From: Catalinimonas alkaloidigena
GTDB lineage: Bacteria; Bacteroidota; Bacteroidia; Cytophagales; Cyclobacteriaceae
Length of the DNA: 64,000 nucleotides
Assembly: GCF_029504655.1 (NCBI RefSeq)
Contig: NZ_JAQFIL010000001.1
Coordinates: 6,577,001 to 6,641,000, forward strand
Reading direction: 5' to 3'
Of this stretch, positions 18,224 to 27,683 are shown in pieces. The notes below the pieces were generated by a model, which saw nothing but the letters and a program-made list of their open reading frames with translations, had not been told where the DNA came from and did not search any database. The translations under genes were made by a program, and so were the position numbers. Numbering within the stretch: position 1 is the stretch's first letter; every line of letters begins with the position of its first letter.

Positions 18224-20540
18224 ATGGTAAACTCTTAAGAGAAACAGTATAGGTTTTTCTTCCATAAACAGGCTTTCCACCTTCTGTCATCCCTTCTACA
18301 ATAATCTCAAATTCACCCAATTCATCGGCATTGCTGAAAGTCAAAATATATGGTTCTTCACCAAGTTTCAGAGCAGGCTCCCAATGCAGTAATGTCCTGA
18401 AGTCAGGCTCATGCGCCTGTAATGAATCTGTTCGGGAAAAAGCCAGAGAGGGTGTGTACAAAGTAACTTTTTCTTGTTTGGCCGAAGACGAAAGCGCAGC
18501 TAGATAGGCCCCTCCTTCCTTAGTATAAATGGCAATGGTACCATCAAAACGATATTCACCATAGTAGGTACGCCGGTTTACCGTTTCTATCAATTCCATC
18601 TTAGCAGGAGGAAGATTTACCAGATAATTTAAATCATGAATTAACACGCCATCAAGAAATACTGAAGGCTCACCGGGGAGAAAAGTACGGGAAGGAATAT
18701 CAAACACATCCAGCGTATATACCCCTCTGCTTTCTCTGAGGCGAATACCAGGCATCAGCTCACGGTTGACTTCCACAAAATTGGGCAACTCTATATAATT
18801 TTCCAGCCTGATCTCAAAGTTAGGGGCCCCATAGAAGCGAAAGTCTTGTTTATCCTGAGCTCCCTGCAAGTCCTGCGTATGAAAAAGTCCATACTGAGAA
18901 TGGATTTGAGCACGGCCTGTATAGGACTGACGTACTTCGTTCAGTATATCTTCCTCCACAAACGGAAATGTCTCACGCTCATAAGTATTTTCATGCATAA
19001 ATTTCTCATCCAGTGTCCATGCTACCTGCAAACTCGTATCTGCCATTTGCAGAACAATATCTTTTTTACCCACTACATTTTCTTGGATAGGAATCTGGAA
19101 ACTACCATCGCTATCGATAAAAGCGTACTCAAAATAGGGTGAGTTACCAGGTACTGATAATACTGCCACACGCCCTCCTACATTTTTCTCATTCAGGCTT
19201 TTTACCTTACCGCTCACTGTCAGGCTTTCCTCCTCTCTGCCATAAGTTATGGCGGATGCATTAGTCATAGGCAGGAAAGGACTTTCTCTGCTTATTAACT
19301 TCTGATTGATCCAGGCAGACCTTTCCGCACTGTTTAAGTCTTCCGGAATTACATTCGGGTTTATCATTCCAGATATCTGCTGGTACTCCTGAAGAAAGTT
19401 GGTCAGCGGGTTTACCTTTCTCACTGTGATGGCAACTATCGCCGGCATTTCAACACCCTGCACACTTAGCTTTGCACTAAGCTCTTCCCGAGGCCGATAG
19501 GCATTTTTGTTTAGATCTACTTCTACGCTTTCCTCACTTGCTGCATGATACACCATACGCTGTGCTACTACTTGCTGTGCTTTGTCCAGAACAGACAGCT
19601 CCAGCACTCCGGAAGGGAAGGGCTGGGTATTTAACTGGCTGGTAAACGTATCGCCATCGTACTGCTGTGTGTAGAGTATAGCGTTACGGTCTCTGAGCCT
19701 AAGCGTATACTCTGCTCTTTTACTATGATGTATCTCTACCTTAAAACCATCAGCTTCAGACTGAGCTTGTAAGGTAGTGCCCTGAACTTGTGGCTTTGGT
19801 AGCATTTCCCGAACTGTATCGCGAGCATTCAGACCTCCACCGGAAAGGTATACTTCCAGCATATACGCTTTATCAGGTTCAGGGCTGATCATAAATTCTC
19901 CCTGTCCGGACTCAAGCGCTACTTCAGCAATAGTGAGGCTGTCCTGTAGACTGATAATTCGCGCGGAAGCAATAGAATCCATCATTACCTCTTCCGGCAA
20001 CTGCAGCACCATACGGTTAGGTAACCCTTCAACATAATGCCCTCCTTCTGGGAAAAAAGCTATGTCACGAAAGAGAGAAGTGGATTTGGGCTGCTGTACA
20101 GAGAGCTGATCTTCATAAGGGTTAATAATCATGATCTGTTGAGATGCGTAGTCTCCAAAATTCCTCATCCACTGGGTATATGCCCTGAGCTGATACCAAC
20201 CTCCGGTCAGGGTATCGGGAACCTGGATTTGTCCCTTAGCAATTCCATTTTTAATGCTATATATACTTTGCAAGACCGTACGGCTGCTATTCAGCAATTC
20301 TACATATACCACCTTGCTCTCTGGTCCTGCCTCGGTCTGCCTGCCACTACTATCTGTTGATAATAATGCCTGAAACCAGAGATCCTCTCCTGCGGCAATC
20401 ACTGTTTCCGAAAGCTGTAGCTGTAAGCTTTCACGAGGCTGGCTTTCCTGCTGAGCTTTAGGGCTTAGGCTTTTGAGTTGTGCGTCAGCGGGAAGCATAG
20501 TAGCCGACACTAGTGTAAATAGAATCAAAATTGTATTCAC
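18222..20540 (-). CDS. Macroglobulin (MG2)-like exported protein of a TonB operon
   Basis: 772 residues with a signal peptide ending near LPADA. The N-terminal half has the MG2-type pattern LQLSETVIAAGEDLWFQALL and GGWYQLRAYTQWMRN, seen in Bacteroidota proteins that accompany TonB-dependent receptors. A later stretch YRPREELSAKLSVQG repeats the theme. Near the C-terminus, FLPGEPSVFLDGVLIHDLNYL resembles a receptor plug-like segment. It overlaps the DUF4249 gene by 4 bp and is third in that operon, so it likely acts in the envelope with the receptor. The precise function is unknown. Confidence 0.7.
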   Translation of the reverse strand: MNTILILFTLVSATMLPADAQLKSLSPKAQQESQPRESLQLQLSETVIAAGEDLWFQALLSTDSSGRQTEAGPESKVVYVELLNSSRTVLQSIYSIKNGIAKGQIQVPDTLTGGWYQLRAYTQWMRNFGDYASQQIMIINPYEDQLSVQQPKSTSLFRDIAFFPEGGHYVEGLPNRMVLQLPEEVMMDSIASARIISLQDSLTIAEVALESGQGEFMISPEPDKAYMLEVYLSGGGLNARDTVREMLPKPQVQGTTLQAQSEADGFKVEIHHSKRAEYTLRLRDRNAILYTQQYDGDTFTSQLNTQPFPSGVLELSVLDKAQQVVAQRMVYHAASEESVEVDLNKNAYRPREELSAKLSVQGVEMPAIVAITVRKVNPLTNFLQEYQQISGMINPNVIPEDLNSAERSAWINQKLISRESPFLPMTNASAITYGREEESLTVSGKVKSLNEKNVGGRVAVLSVPGNSPYFEYAFIDSDGSFQIPIQENVVGKKDIVLQMADTSLQVAWTLDEKFMHENTYERETFPFVEEDILNEVRQSYTGRAQIHSQYGLFHTQDLQGAQDKQDFRFYGAPNFEIRLENYIELPNFVEVNRELMPGIRLRESRGVYTLDVFDIPSRTFLPGEPSVFLDGVLIHDLNYLVNLPPAKMELIETVNRRTYYGEYRFDGTIAIYTKEGGAYLAALSSSAKQEKVTLYTPSLAFSRTDSLQAHEPDFRTLLHWEPALKLGEEPYILTFSNADELGEFEIIVEGMTEGGKPVYGRKTYTVSLKSLP

Positions 20541-21601
20541 CAGAATGAGGGGGTTTCAGTAGTAGTTCCAATCAGCAAGCTGCAATCATAACAATAGTCA
20601 GCGGCTTCTTCATCGCCCGCAATACATTCGCTAAACCCTCCGGGAGAGCCTCCCGGTCCTGCTGGCACCTCTGAACGCTTCACAAATTTCCGCTGCTCAG
20701 TGACCGAAGAAACCTGGAAATACCCCAGGACTACTTCTCTGTCATCATTCACATTGTACATATTGCCGGGAATAGGAGAAGGAGGGGGAGCAAACACAGA
20801 GCCTGAGTTTTCCTGTTGGACCTGTACATTTTTCCAGAAGGTATATGCTCTTTCTGTCAATGCGTACTGCTTTACCAGCAGGCTGTAACGGCGCTGTAGT
20901 TTTCTACCGCTCTTAGCTACAAAACTGATTTTCTGCCGCTCTATCCTGTCCCGGCTTAGCCCCTGTGTGGAGGCGATATTCAGATAGCGGGTCTGCGTAC
21001 CTGATTGGTAGCAGACAGGAATATTGAGCTGCATAGGAGTGGTAAGCGGGGCAATAAACTCATAAGTCTCCATCCAGCTCCAGCGATAATAGCCTGTCTG
21101 ATTATCGCCACTGCCGGTGTTCAGATAAAATTGCAGTCCCCATTCATCCAGGATGGTACCTATTGAACTTTCATAAGGGCGACTTTCCAGTTCAAAATAT
21201 ATGCTGTCAATGGCCGGCACCTCCGGCATGCTTTCCGGTAATGAAGCATAGGTCCTGCCGTCAGGGGTAATGATATACAGCGTATAGGTTTTTCCTACCT
21301 CACCACAAAAAAAGTCAGGGTCTGTAGCGTACTCTCCGGCATCTACTTCACTCATATCCGCTCTGTTGTTTTCCTCATCAGTAATAAATACTTCCGCACC
21401 CCTTAGTTCTTCCCCTTCATAAGTTTGTAAGCTGGATGAGGTATAAGAAAGCTTAACCGTATAAGGCTCATCAGCATTCGTGATTACAGCATCCACCACC
21501 AACAAAGGCTCTCCTGAAAGAGATTCGTCAAGCTCTATGCGGTCTATGCATGTGGTCAGCAGCATCATGCACCCTATCCATATCGTAAGTCGCTTCATCA
21601 A
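20537..21601 (-). CDS. DUF4249 lipoprotein
   Basis: 354 residues. Lipoprotein signal MMKRLTIWIGCMMLLTTC with the lipidated Cys at 18. The body begins EPLLVVDAVITNADEPYTVKL, the hallmark DUF4249 opening, and includes TYTLYIITPDGRTYAS and a C-terminal Cys-containing tail (YCYDCSLLIG). DUF4249 lipoproteins are near-constant partners of a subset of TonB receptors and are thought to sit on the outer membrane with them. The genes on both sides overlap by 4 bp (ATGA type), indicating translational coupling. Confidence 0.9.
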   Translation of the reverse strand: MMKRLTIWIGCMMLLTTCIDRIELDESLSGEPLLVVDAVITNADEPYTVKLSYTSSSLQTYEGEELRGAEVFITDEENNRADMSEVDAGEYATDPDFFCGEVGKTYTLYIITPDGRTYASLPESMPEVPAIDSIYFELESRPYESSIGTILDEWGLQFYLNTGSGDNQTGYYRWSWMETYEFIAPLTTPMQLNIPVCYQSGTQTRYLNIASTQGLSRDRIERQKISFVAKSGRKLQRRYSLLVKQYALTERAYTFWKNVQVQQENSGSVFAPPPSPIPGNMYNVNDDREVVLGYFQVSSVTEQRKFVKRSEVPAGPGGSPGGFSECIAGDEEAADYCYDCSLLIGTTTETPSFW

Positions 21602-24288
21602 AACTTGAAATTATAGGTAACCGAAGGAAAAGGACGTCCCAGAATTGAAAGCTGATAGGCATTCAATGAGCCGCCTGCATCATTCCTGAAAAACACGGAA
21701 TATGGATTATTCCGTCCGTATACATTATAGAGGGCGAAGGTCCAGCTGGAATCCCACTTCTTCTTTTTCTTAAGATTACCATCTACCGAAAACGAGATGT
21801 CCAGGCGATGGTAATCTGCCACCCGGTACTGATTACGGGCTGAGAAATGAGCGATATCCTGATTACCTACCCGGTAAGTCCCTTCGGGCAAGGAGATCGG
21901 GCGGCCGGTGCTGTAGGTAAAGTTAAAGCCCAGGCGGATACGGCGGGTAAACTGATAATTGCCGACCACCGTAAAATCATGTGGCTTGTCAAAATTGGAT
22001 GGATACCAATCGCCCAGATTGATGCGCTCATCAGTATGCTCCCCTTCTACTTTGCGCAAGCTGCGCGAGTAGGTATAGGACAGCCAGCCGGTAAGCCGCC
22101 CCAGATTTTTAGCTACGTACAATTCTACCCCATAGGCTTTGCCAATGCCGGTAAGCAGATCCGTTTCCAGCTGTTCGTTCATTAATATCTCTGCTCCATC
22201 CTTATATTCCACCAGGTTGCTGATGTCTTTATAATAAACCTCTACCGACGATTCTATCACATTACTGATGGCATTGCGAAAGTAACCCAGCGCATACTGA
22301 TCGCCGATCTGGGGGCGGACATAAGTATCGCTCAGCTTCCAGATATCGGTAGGCATAATGGAAGTGGTGTTAGAAATGAGGTGCGTATTCTGTCGCATAC
22401 GGTTATAGCTCAGCTTCACACTGCTTCTACTGTCCAGGCCAATACGCAGCGCTACCCTGGGTTCAAAGCCCTGGTACTGGGCAATGGTTTCCCCTGAGCC
22501 ATACTGCATAGAGTCTACTACCGAGCCCGGGCTGATGGGGATGCCTTCCTCATAGACCGCTACATCCTTAGGACCTACTGCCCGGTAGTGGTTATAGCGC
22601 AAGCCCAGGTTCAGGGTCAGGTCGGGAGTAATGCTAAACTCATCGTTAAGATAAACCGACATATCCCAGGCCTGTTCCTGTGCTAAAGTTTCAGGAACTA
22701 TCAGTGAGAAATCACCCTCAGGACGAAGCGTTCCCGCTGCAAACGCATAGCGTGCCAGGTTAACCCCTGCGTCTACCTGATGTCTTTCTCCCCAGAAGCG
22801 GCTCAGGTTCCAGCGCCCTTCTGAGATGGCAAAGCCCGCATCCAGCATAGAAGCCCGGGTACTGTCCTGCAAGTCGCCTACCTGATAGTTATAGCGAGAG
22901 TGTGTCAGTGTAAAGGTTGAAAGCCACTCCTGAGAGATCAGAAAGTCCCAGTTGAGAGCTGCTCCCATGTTCTGATAGCCATAAGAAGTATTACCGGCAT
23001 AGAGAAAGTCATCATTACTGATGTAGCCGGTCAGTCCCACCTTATGTGCTTCGTTGAGGCGGTAGGTCCACTTGGCGTTGGCATCGTAGAAAGAGGCTTC
23101 GCTCTGACGAATGTCCAGATCATCCACCCTGTTCAGTATCCAGTCGGAATAAGAAGCCCTGCCCCCAATCATCAGTGCGCTTTTCTCTTCTACCAGCGGG
23201 ATTTCCAGCGCCAGGCGGCTGGCTACCAGCCCGATTCCTCCACTGCCGCTAACCTTCTTCAGATTTCCTTCTTTGAGCGATACATCCAGCACAGAAGCGA
23301 TACGACCACCGTAGCGGGAAGGAATGCCCCCCTTATAAAGCGTAGCGTCTTTGAGCAGATCCGCATTAAAAGCCGAGAAGAAGCCAAAGAGGTGAGAGGG
23401 GTTAAAGATTGAGATGCCGTCCAGCAAGATCAGATTTTGCCCTACGTCCCCTCCCCTTACATTGAAACCTGCTGCACCTTCCCCGGCTACGCTCACTCCC
23501 GGTAGCATTTCTATGGAGTTGATCAGGTCTACTTCTCCCAGAAAAGCGGGCATCTTTTTCACCTTCTGTATGTCCATGCGGGTAGCACTCATCTGCGGGC
23601 TGCTCACATTATAGTCTTCTGCCCTGTCAGTGATGGTAATTTCTTCCAGGCGGGCGGTTCCTTCGTACAGATCTACCGACAGTGTGCCGTCGGAGATCAC
23701 TCTTATATTCCTGTTTTCTTCTTCAAAGCCCAGCGAGTTGATGGTCAGTTGGTGTATGTCTATCGGCAGACTTAAAGTAAAGTAGCCATTCAGATTGGTG
23801 GAAGTTCCCTGTTGAATATCCTGGGCGAATACCGTTGCGCCGGCTACGCCCTGTCCGGTGGCACCATCCCGCACGTATCCGCTGACTTCAGCCATCTTCT
23901 GTCCATTATTGTTGAGCGAGTCACCGATAATGATCAAGCCTTCTTCCCCGCCCCGGCGGCTTGCTCCACTCAGGACATTAGGGTTCTTGAGTAAAAGCAT
24001 GATATACTGCTCCTGATAGGGCTGGTAGCTGAGCTCGGTATTGGCAAGCAACTGACTGACCACCTGCTTCAGTGGAGTCTGGTTGAAATTTCCACTAAAA
24101 GTCAGCCCCTCAACCCACTCCTGCCGAAAAAAGAAACGTACTGTCTCCTGTCTTTGGATTTCCTCAAAAATAGCGGTCAGGCTTTGGTCGGTGTAGCTGC
24201 CCGTCCAGCGAATACCTTCCAGGCTTTGAGCTAGTAATGGCGTATAAATACTCCACAAAAGACATGAGACCAGCAGTAGTTTTCTCAT
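21598..24288 (-). CDS. TonB-dependent outer-membrane receptor with STN and CarboxypepD-like domains
   Basis: 896 residues. After the signal peptide (to about LLAQS) comes a secretin/TonB short N-terminal domain (residues 30-105, SLTAIFEEIQRQETVRFFF). A carboxypeptidase-regulatory-like domain follows (133-215, VSGYVRDGATGQGVAGATVF), then the plug (about 225-345, LPGVSVAGEGAAGFNVRGGD and QNLILLDGISIFN), then a beta barrel ending SVTYNFKF. It imports or recognises an unknown ligand across the outer membrane. An STN domain usually implies coupling to a FecR-type anti-sigma factor, but no sigma/anti-sigma pair lies here. It is first in a three-gene operon. Confidence 0.92.
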   Translation of the reverse strand: MRKLLLVSCLLWSIYTPLLAQSLEGIRWTGSYTDQSLTAIFEEIQRQETVRFFFRQEWVEGLTFSGNFNQTPLKQVVSQLLANTELSYQPYQEQYIMLLLKNPNVLSGASRRGGEEGLIIIGDSLNNNGQKMAEVSGYVRDGATGQGVAGATVFAQDIQQGTSTNLNGYFTLSLPIDIHQLTINSLGFEEENRNIRVISDGTLSVDLYEGTARLEEITITDRAEDYNVSSPQMSATRMDIQKVKKMPAFLGEVDLINSIEMLPGVSVAGEGAAGFNVRGGDVGQNLILLDGISIFNPSHLFGFFSAFNADLLKDATLYKGGIPSRYGGRIASVLDVSLKEGNLKKVSGSGGIGLVASRLALEIPLVEEKSALMIGGRASYSDWILNRVDDLDIRQSEASFYDANAKWTYRLNEAHKVGLTGYISNDDFLYAGNTSYGYQNMGAALNWDFLISQEWLSTFTLTHSRYNYQVGDLQDSTRASMLDAGFAISEGRWNLSRFWGERHQVDAGVNLARYAFAAGTLRPEGDFSLIVPETLAQEQAWDMSVYLNDEFSITPDLTLNLGLRYNHYRAVGPKDVAVYEEGIPISPGSVVDSMQYGSGETIAQYQGFEPRVALRIGLDSRSSVKLSYNRMRQNTHLISNTTSIMPTDIWKLSDTYVRPQIGDQYALGYFRNAISNVIESSVEVYYKDISNLVEYKDGAEILMNEQLETDLLTGIGKAYGVELYVAKNLGRLTGWLSYTYSRSLRKVEGEHTDERINLGDWYPSNFDKPHDFTVVGNYQFTRRIRLGFNFTYSTGRPISLPEGTYRVGNQDIAHFSARNQYRVADYHRLDISFSVDGNLKKKKKWDSSWTFALYNVYGRNNPYSVFFRNDAGGSLNAYQLSILGRPFPSVTYNFKF

Positions 24289-24540
24289 AGGTTGTTTAGA
24301 GGCAATAGAAAGAAATTTAGTGGGAATTATTTCCTTTTACAAGCAGACATCTCCTATCCTCGACAGATTCCTCTATTTATAAGACCAATTTACATATTTA
24401 ACCTTCTATCATTACTGCGTTGTGAACCTTCAATGCGTAGGGGCTGGTAATACATATCATGTTTTTGTAAAATGGAATGAGGATTCTGCTGATAAAAAGC
24501 TCTTTTCCTATTGTTTTCCTTTAGGATAGCATGCGTATTT

Positions 24541-25551
24541 ATGATCAAAATTTCCCAAATTTACCCTATGCCTGATAGAATCAACCGTCCACATGAAGAT
24601 ACAGCCTCTAGCCTTACCATTGCCGGCCAAACGATAGAACCCGGACAGGAGCTGCTCATTGACCTCAACTTTGCCCGCCTGCCTTCCCGTACCGAGATTG
24701 TTATTCCCATTTCGGTAAGCCGGGCGCTTAAGCCTGGTCCTATCCTACTGCTCATGGCAGGCCTGCATGGCGATGAGATCAATGGCATTGAGATCGTCCG
24801 GCGCATCCGCGATCAGGGCTTCCATCGTCCTGCTAAAGGAACGGTCATCTGTATCCCCCTGCTGAATATCTTCGGCTTTGTACATTTTTCCCGCACCGTA
24901 CCCGATGGAAAGGATGTAAATCGCTCATTTCCAGGCTCTAAGAATGGATCACTAGCCAGCAGGGTAGCCTATGTCCTGATGAAGGAGATTATCCCCCTGA
25001 TTGACTATGGCATTGATTTCCATACCGGAGGTGCCAGCCGGGCCAATATCCCGCAGGTGCGCTGTAATTTTGAGAACCCGCTGAGCAAAGAGCTTGCCCT
25101 TGCTTTTGATGCTCCCTATACCCTCCATTCCAAACTGATCAAAGGCTCCCTGCGCCATGCGGCCGACAAGAAAGGCAAGAGCATCATTATTTATGAAGGA
25201 GGGGAGTCACTGCGCCTGAACGAAAGGGCGATACAGGCGGGCATCAATGGCACACGCAGGCTGATGAAACATGTGGGGATGCTCAGGACACATCCTAAAA
25301 GTGTCAACAAAAGCATTGTCATCCACAAGCGGAAATGGATCAGGGCCCGGCATGCCGGACTTTTCCACTCCCTGATCAAGCTGGGAGCTATTGTGAAGAA
25401 AGGAGAAAACATCGGCTTTATCACCGACCCTATTGGCGATTTCCAGATGTATGTAAAGTCTCCCGAACATGCGCATGTCATTGGGTTGAACAATAATCCG
25501 GTAATCAACCAGGGCGATGCCCTGCTCCATCTGGGGATTATTACGAAGTAG
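24541..25551 (+). CDS. Succinylglutamate desuccinylase/aspartoacylase-family enzyme
   Basis: 336 residues from ATG 24541 (a longer TTG frame from 24511 and a shorter ATG at 24568 are alternatives). Zinc-ligand motif GLHGDEINGIEIVRR and the third ligand in GIDFHTGG are intact, with a catalytic Glu in IIYEGGESLRL. The C-terminal segment GAIVKKGENIGFITDPIGD resembles the biotinyl-like tail common in this M14-type group. It likely hydrolyses an N-acyl amino acid. It is cytoplasmic, with no signal peptide. Its stop is followed 7 bp later by the first of two 30-bp direct repeats. Confidence 0.85.
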   Translation: MIKISQIYPMPDRINRPHEDTASSLTIAGQTIEPGQELLIDLNFARLPSRTEIVIPISVSRALKPGPILLLMAGLHGDEINGIEIVRRIRDQGFHRPAKGTVICIPLLNIFGFVHFSRTVPDGKDVNRSFPGSKNGSLASRVAYVLMKEIIPLIDYGIDFHTGGASRANIPQVRCNFENPLSKELALAFDAPYTLHSKLIKGSLRHAADKKGKSIIIYEGGESLRLNERAIQAGINGTRRLMKHVGMLRTHPKSVNKSIVIHKRKWIRARHAGLFHSLIKLGAIVKKGENIGFITDPIGDFQMYVKSPEHAHVIGLNNNPVINQGDALLHLGIITK

Positions 25552-25558
25552 CTTTTAA

Positions 25559-25588
25559 CCTCCCCTTTCTGAACCTATATCGCTTAGG
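25559..25588 (+). repeat. Left copy of a 30-bp direct repeat flanking the Septu-like pair
   Basis: The 30-nt sequence beginning CCTCCCCTTTCTGAACC and ending ATCGCTTAGG is identical to 27537-27566. It lies just after the stop codon of the aspartoacylase-like gene. Confidence 0.95.
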
Positions 25589-25631
25589 TTAATAAAATAA
25601 ATGCCACGTAAATTATTTTTATATTGCAAAC

Positions 25632-26864
25632 ATGAGAATACAATCTCTTGACATAAAAAACATTGGCCCCTTCAGAGAAGGGCACATAGAGTTTATCACT
25701 GAGAACGATAAACAGGAAAAACCTCCTGTGACCATTGTTACCGGAGAAAATGGTACAGGCAAAACTATCATTCTGGATGCTATCAGAGGTTTATTTCTCG
25801 GATATTACTCCCGTATAGAACGTGATATTGTAAGTAATGAAAATGATTTTGTTGTTGATGCCCAATTAATAATTGATCATAAAACTAAAGCACTTAAATC
25901 AGATAGTTTAAATAAAGATCGTAATAATGGATTTATTACTGATGATCTCAATTTTAATTTTTTACTTACTCATGGTGTAAATGATAAATCTAAATATCCA
26001 GGGTGGGTTATTGACTATTGGACTTCTAAACTAGCAACAGATGGGTTCGATCTTAAAAGCCTGACCGCTCCGAAACCTGAAAATTATCTTCTCAATGCTC
26101 TATCTGGGATTCACCAAAATGTAGAAGTCACTCAGCTCATTACATATTTTGATTATCTCAAGTCAAGCGACAATGATAATGAGAAGAAGATGGGTGAAGC
26201 CCTTTTTGAAGTATTAAAAAAAGTTATCAAGCTTAGCCTGAATAATGGAGAGTTTAAATACGTAGCACGTAAAACACTTACTCCTATCATAGAACAAAAC
26301 GGTAAGGAAATCTCTTTAGACAAACTGAGCAGCGGAAATCTCTATCTGATACAGCACATGGTCTCTATGCTGGGAAAAATGTATTCGGCTAATGTATTAA
26401 GTGGTAAACCATTGAAAGAGCTTTGCCATACTCCGGGTCTTTTACTCATAGATGAAGCGGAAAACCATCTCCATCCCAAATGGCAGAAAACTTTCGTGAA
26501 CAATATTCTGGAGGTATTTCCCAATCTTCAGATTATCCTTACTACCCACTCACCCTTTATTGTCGCTTCCGTTGAGAATTCCCGCATATATGTTTGTGAA
26601 TCCAGGGAAGATCATGCAGAAATCGTAGATGAAACCGATGTTTATTCTAACAAACCAATTGATGAAATACTGCTTACCCCTCTCTTCAATACCCAACCAT
26701 TCAACGAGAAAATCAGTGAACTGATTGATATGCGGAAGAAAGCTATTGAAGAGGGAGACAACAAAAAGAGGGATGAAATTGAGAAAAAGCTTAAAAGTAT
26801 CAACCCACAATACTTCTCTTATTTTGATGTAGAGGATCTATTAAGTAACCTATCGGGCAAGTAA
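25632..26864 (+). CDS. ptuA: PtuA-like AAA ATPase of a Septu-type defence pair
   Basis: 410 residues, SMC/OLD-like ABC ATPase. Walker A GENGTGKT (38-45), ABC-type signature LSSGNLYLIQHM (about 230), Walker B LLLIDEAENHLHPKWQ (about 270-285) and the switch His in LTTHSPFIV (about 305) are all present. The middle is helical, AT-rich and variable. The N-terminal IKNIGPFREGHIEF is the usual start of the COG3950 group, to which PtuA belongs. The HNH nuclease gene follows after 3 bp. In known Septu systems PtuA and PtuB form a complex that cleaves nucleic acid on phage infection. The assignment is by architecture; other ATPase/HNH pairs exist. Confidence 0.82.
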   Translation: MRIQSLDIKNIGPFREGHIEFITENDKQEKPPVTIVTGENGTGKTIILDAIRGLFLGYYSRIERDIVSNENDFVVDAQLIIDHKTKALKSDSLNKDRNNGFITDDLNFNFLLTHGVNDKSKYPGWVIDYWTSKLATDGFDLKSLTAPKPENYLLNALSGIHQNVEVTQLITYFDYLKSSDNDNEKKMGEALFEVLKKVIKLSLNNGEFKYVARKTLTPIIEQNGKEISLDKLSSGNLYLIQHMVSMLGKMYSANVLSGKPLKELCHTPGLLLIDEAENHLHPKWQKTFVNNILEVFPNLQIILTTHSPFIVASVENSRIYVCESREDHAEIVDETDVYSNKPIDEILLTPLFNTQPFNEKISELIDMRKKAIEEGDNKKRDEIEKKLKSINPQYFSYFDVEDLLSNLSGK

Positions 26865-26867
26865 CTC

Positions 26868-27521
26868 ATGCGTTTTATTCAAAGACTTCCTAAACCTGAA
26901 ATTCTGGAAAGAAAAGAAGATAGCTGGCGGGAACGCTTTGTAAATAGTGATAACCCAAGGCCTAGCAACAAGCAATATGCACATCAGCAAATCAGAGACA
27001 CACTAAATACCATGAGCTTCCACAAGTGCTTCTATTGTGAAAGAAAGCTAAAAGATATCCCACAGGAAGTAGATCACTTTATTGAAGTAGCCGAAATAAG
27101 AGACCTAGCTTTTGACTGGGATAATCTTTATTTGTCCTGCGACAACTGTAACAATAAAATTGAAAATCTTCGTATTCCTGTTACTCAAGCCCTAGACCCT
27201 TGCCGAGATACTGATGAAATAATTCAAGAGCACATATCTTTTGAAGATGAAATTATAAGAACCAAAAATGGATCTCAATTAGGGTTAAGAACTATTCAAA
27301 AGTTCAAATTAAATAGCGATCAATTGGATAAAGTAAGACTAACCCAGATAAAGTATTTTGAACAACTTCTGAGTAAGATTTTAATAGCAATGCATCAGGA
27401 AGATAGAGGAATACATGAGCACGAAAAAGAAGCTCTACTAAGTTTTAAAAATCCAGATCGTCCTTTCTCTCTAATGTTTAAAGTTATGTTAGATAAATAT
27501 TCTAACCTCTTAGCTTCGTAG
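26868..27521 (+). CDS. ptuB: PtuB-like HNH endonuclease of a Septu-type defence pair
   Basis: 217 residues. A zinc-binding HNH core is plain: C54/C57 in KCFYCERKL, the catalytic DHF (69-71) in QEVDHFIEV, N86 in FDWDNLYLSC, and C91/C94 in CDNCNNK. The start MRFIQRLPKPEIL is PtuB-like. The ATG lies 3 bp after the PtuA-like stop, so the two are co-translated. The nuclease is presumably held or triggered by the ATPase. Downstream, 15 bp after the stop, is the right copy of the 30-bp repeat. Confidence 0.83.
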   Translation: MRFIQRLPKPEILERKEDSWRERFVNSDNPRPSNKQYAHQQIRDTLNTMSFHKCFYCERKLKDIPQEVDHFIEVAEIRDLAFDWDNLYLSCDNCNNKIENLRIPVTQALDPCRDTDEIIQEHISFEDEIIRTKNGSQLGLRTIQKFKLNSDQLDKVRLTQIKYFEQLLSKILIAMHQEDRGIHEHEKEALLSFKNPDRPFSLMFKVMLDKYSNLLAS

Positions 27522-27536
27522 CTGCAAATAGATCTC

Positions 27537-27566
27537 CCTCCCCTTTCTGAACCTATATCGCTTAGG
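27537..27566 (+). repeat. Right copy of the 30-bp direct repeat
   Basis: Identical over 30 nt to 25559-25588, giving a 1978-bp repeat-to-repeat unit that contains only the Septu-like pair. It sits between the ptuB-like stop and the pruA upstream region. Confidence 0.95.
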
Positions 27567-27683
27567 GCTTCGTTAGTAGAAGTACACGTGTCGGAAAAAA
27601 ATAGTGCTATTGTTATCATCTGTTTTTTATCCGCTATACCTTTACAAGCAAATTTTTTTATCGCATCAAAACAACATTCAGAT

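Noticed and set aside
24511..24540. TTG start for the aspartoacylase-like gene
   Set aside because: ATG codons at 24541 and 24568 are better starts, and the extra residues are not family-like.
27588..27683. Upstream 32-codon extension of pruA
   Set aside because: The normal family start is the ATG at 27684; the extension overlaps the region just after the 30-bp repeat and does not resemble pruA proteins.
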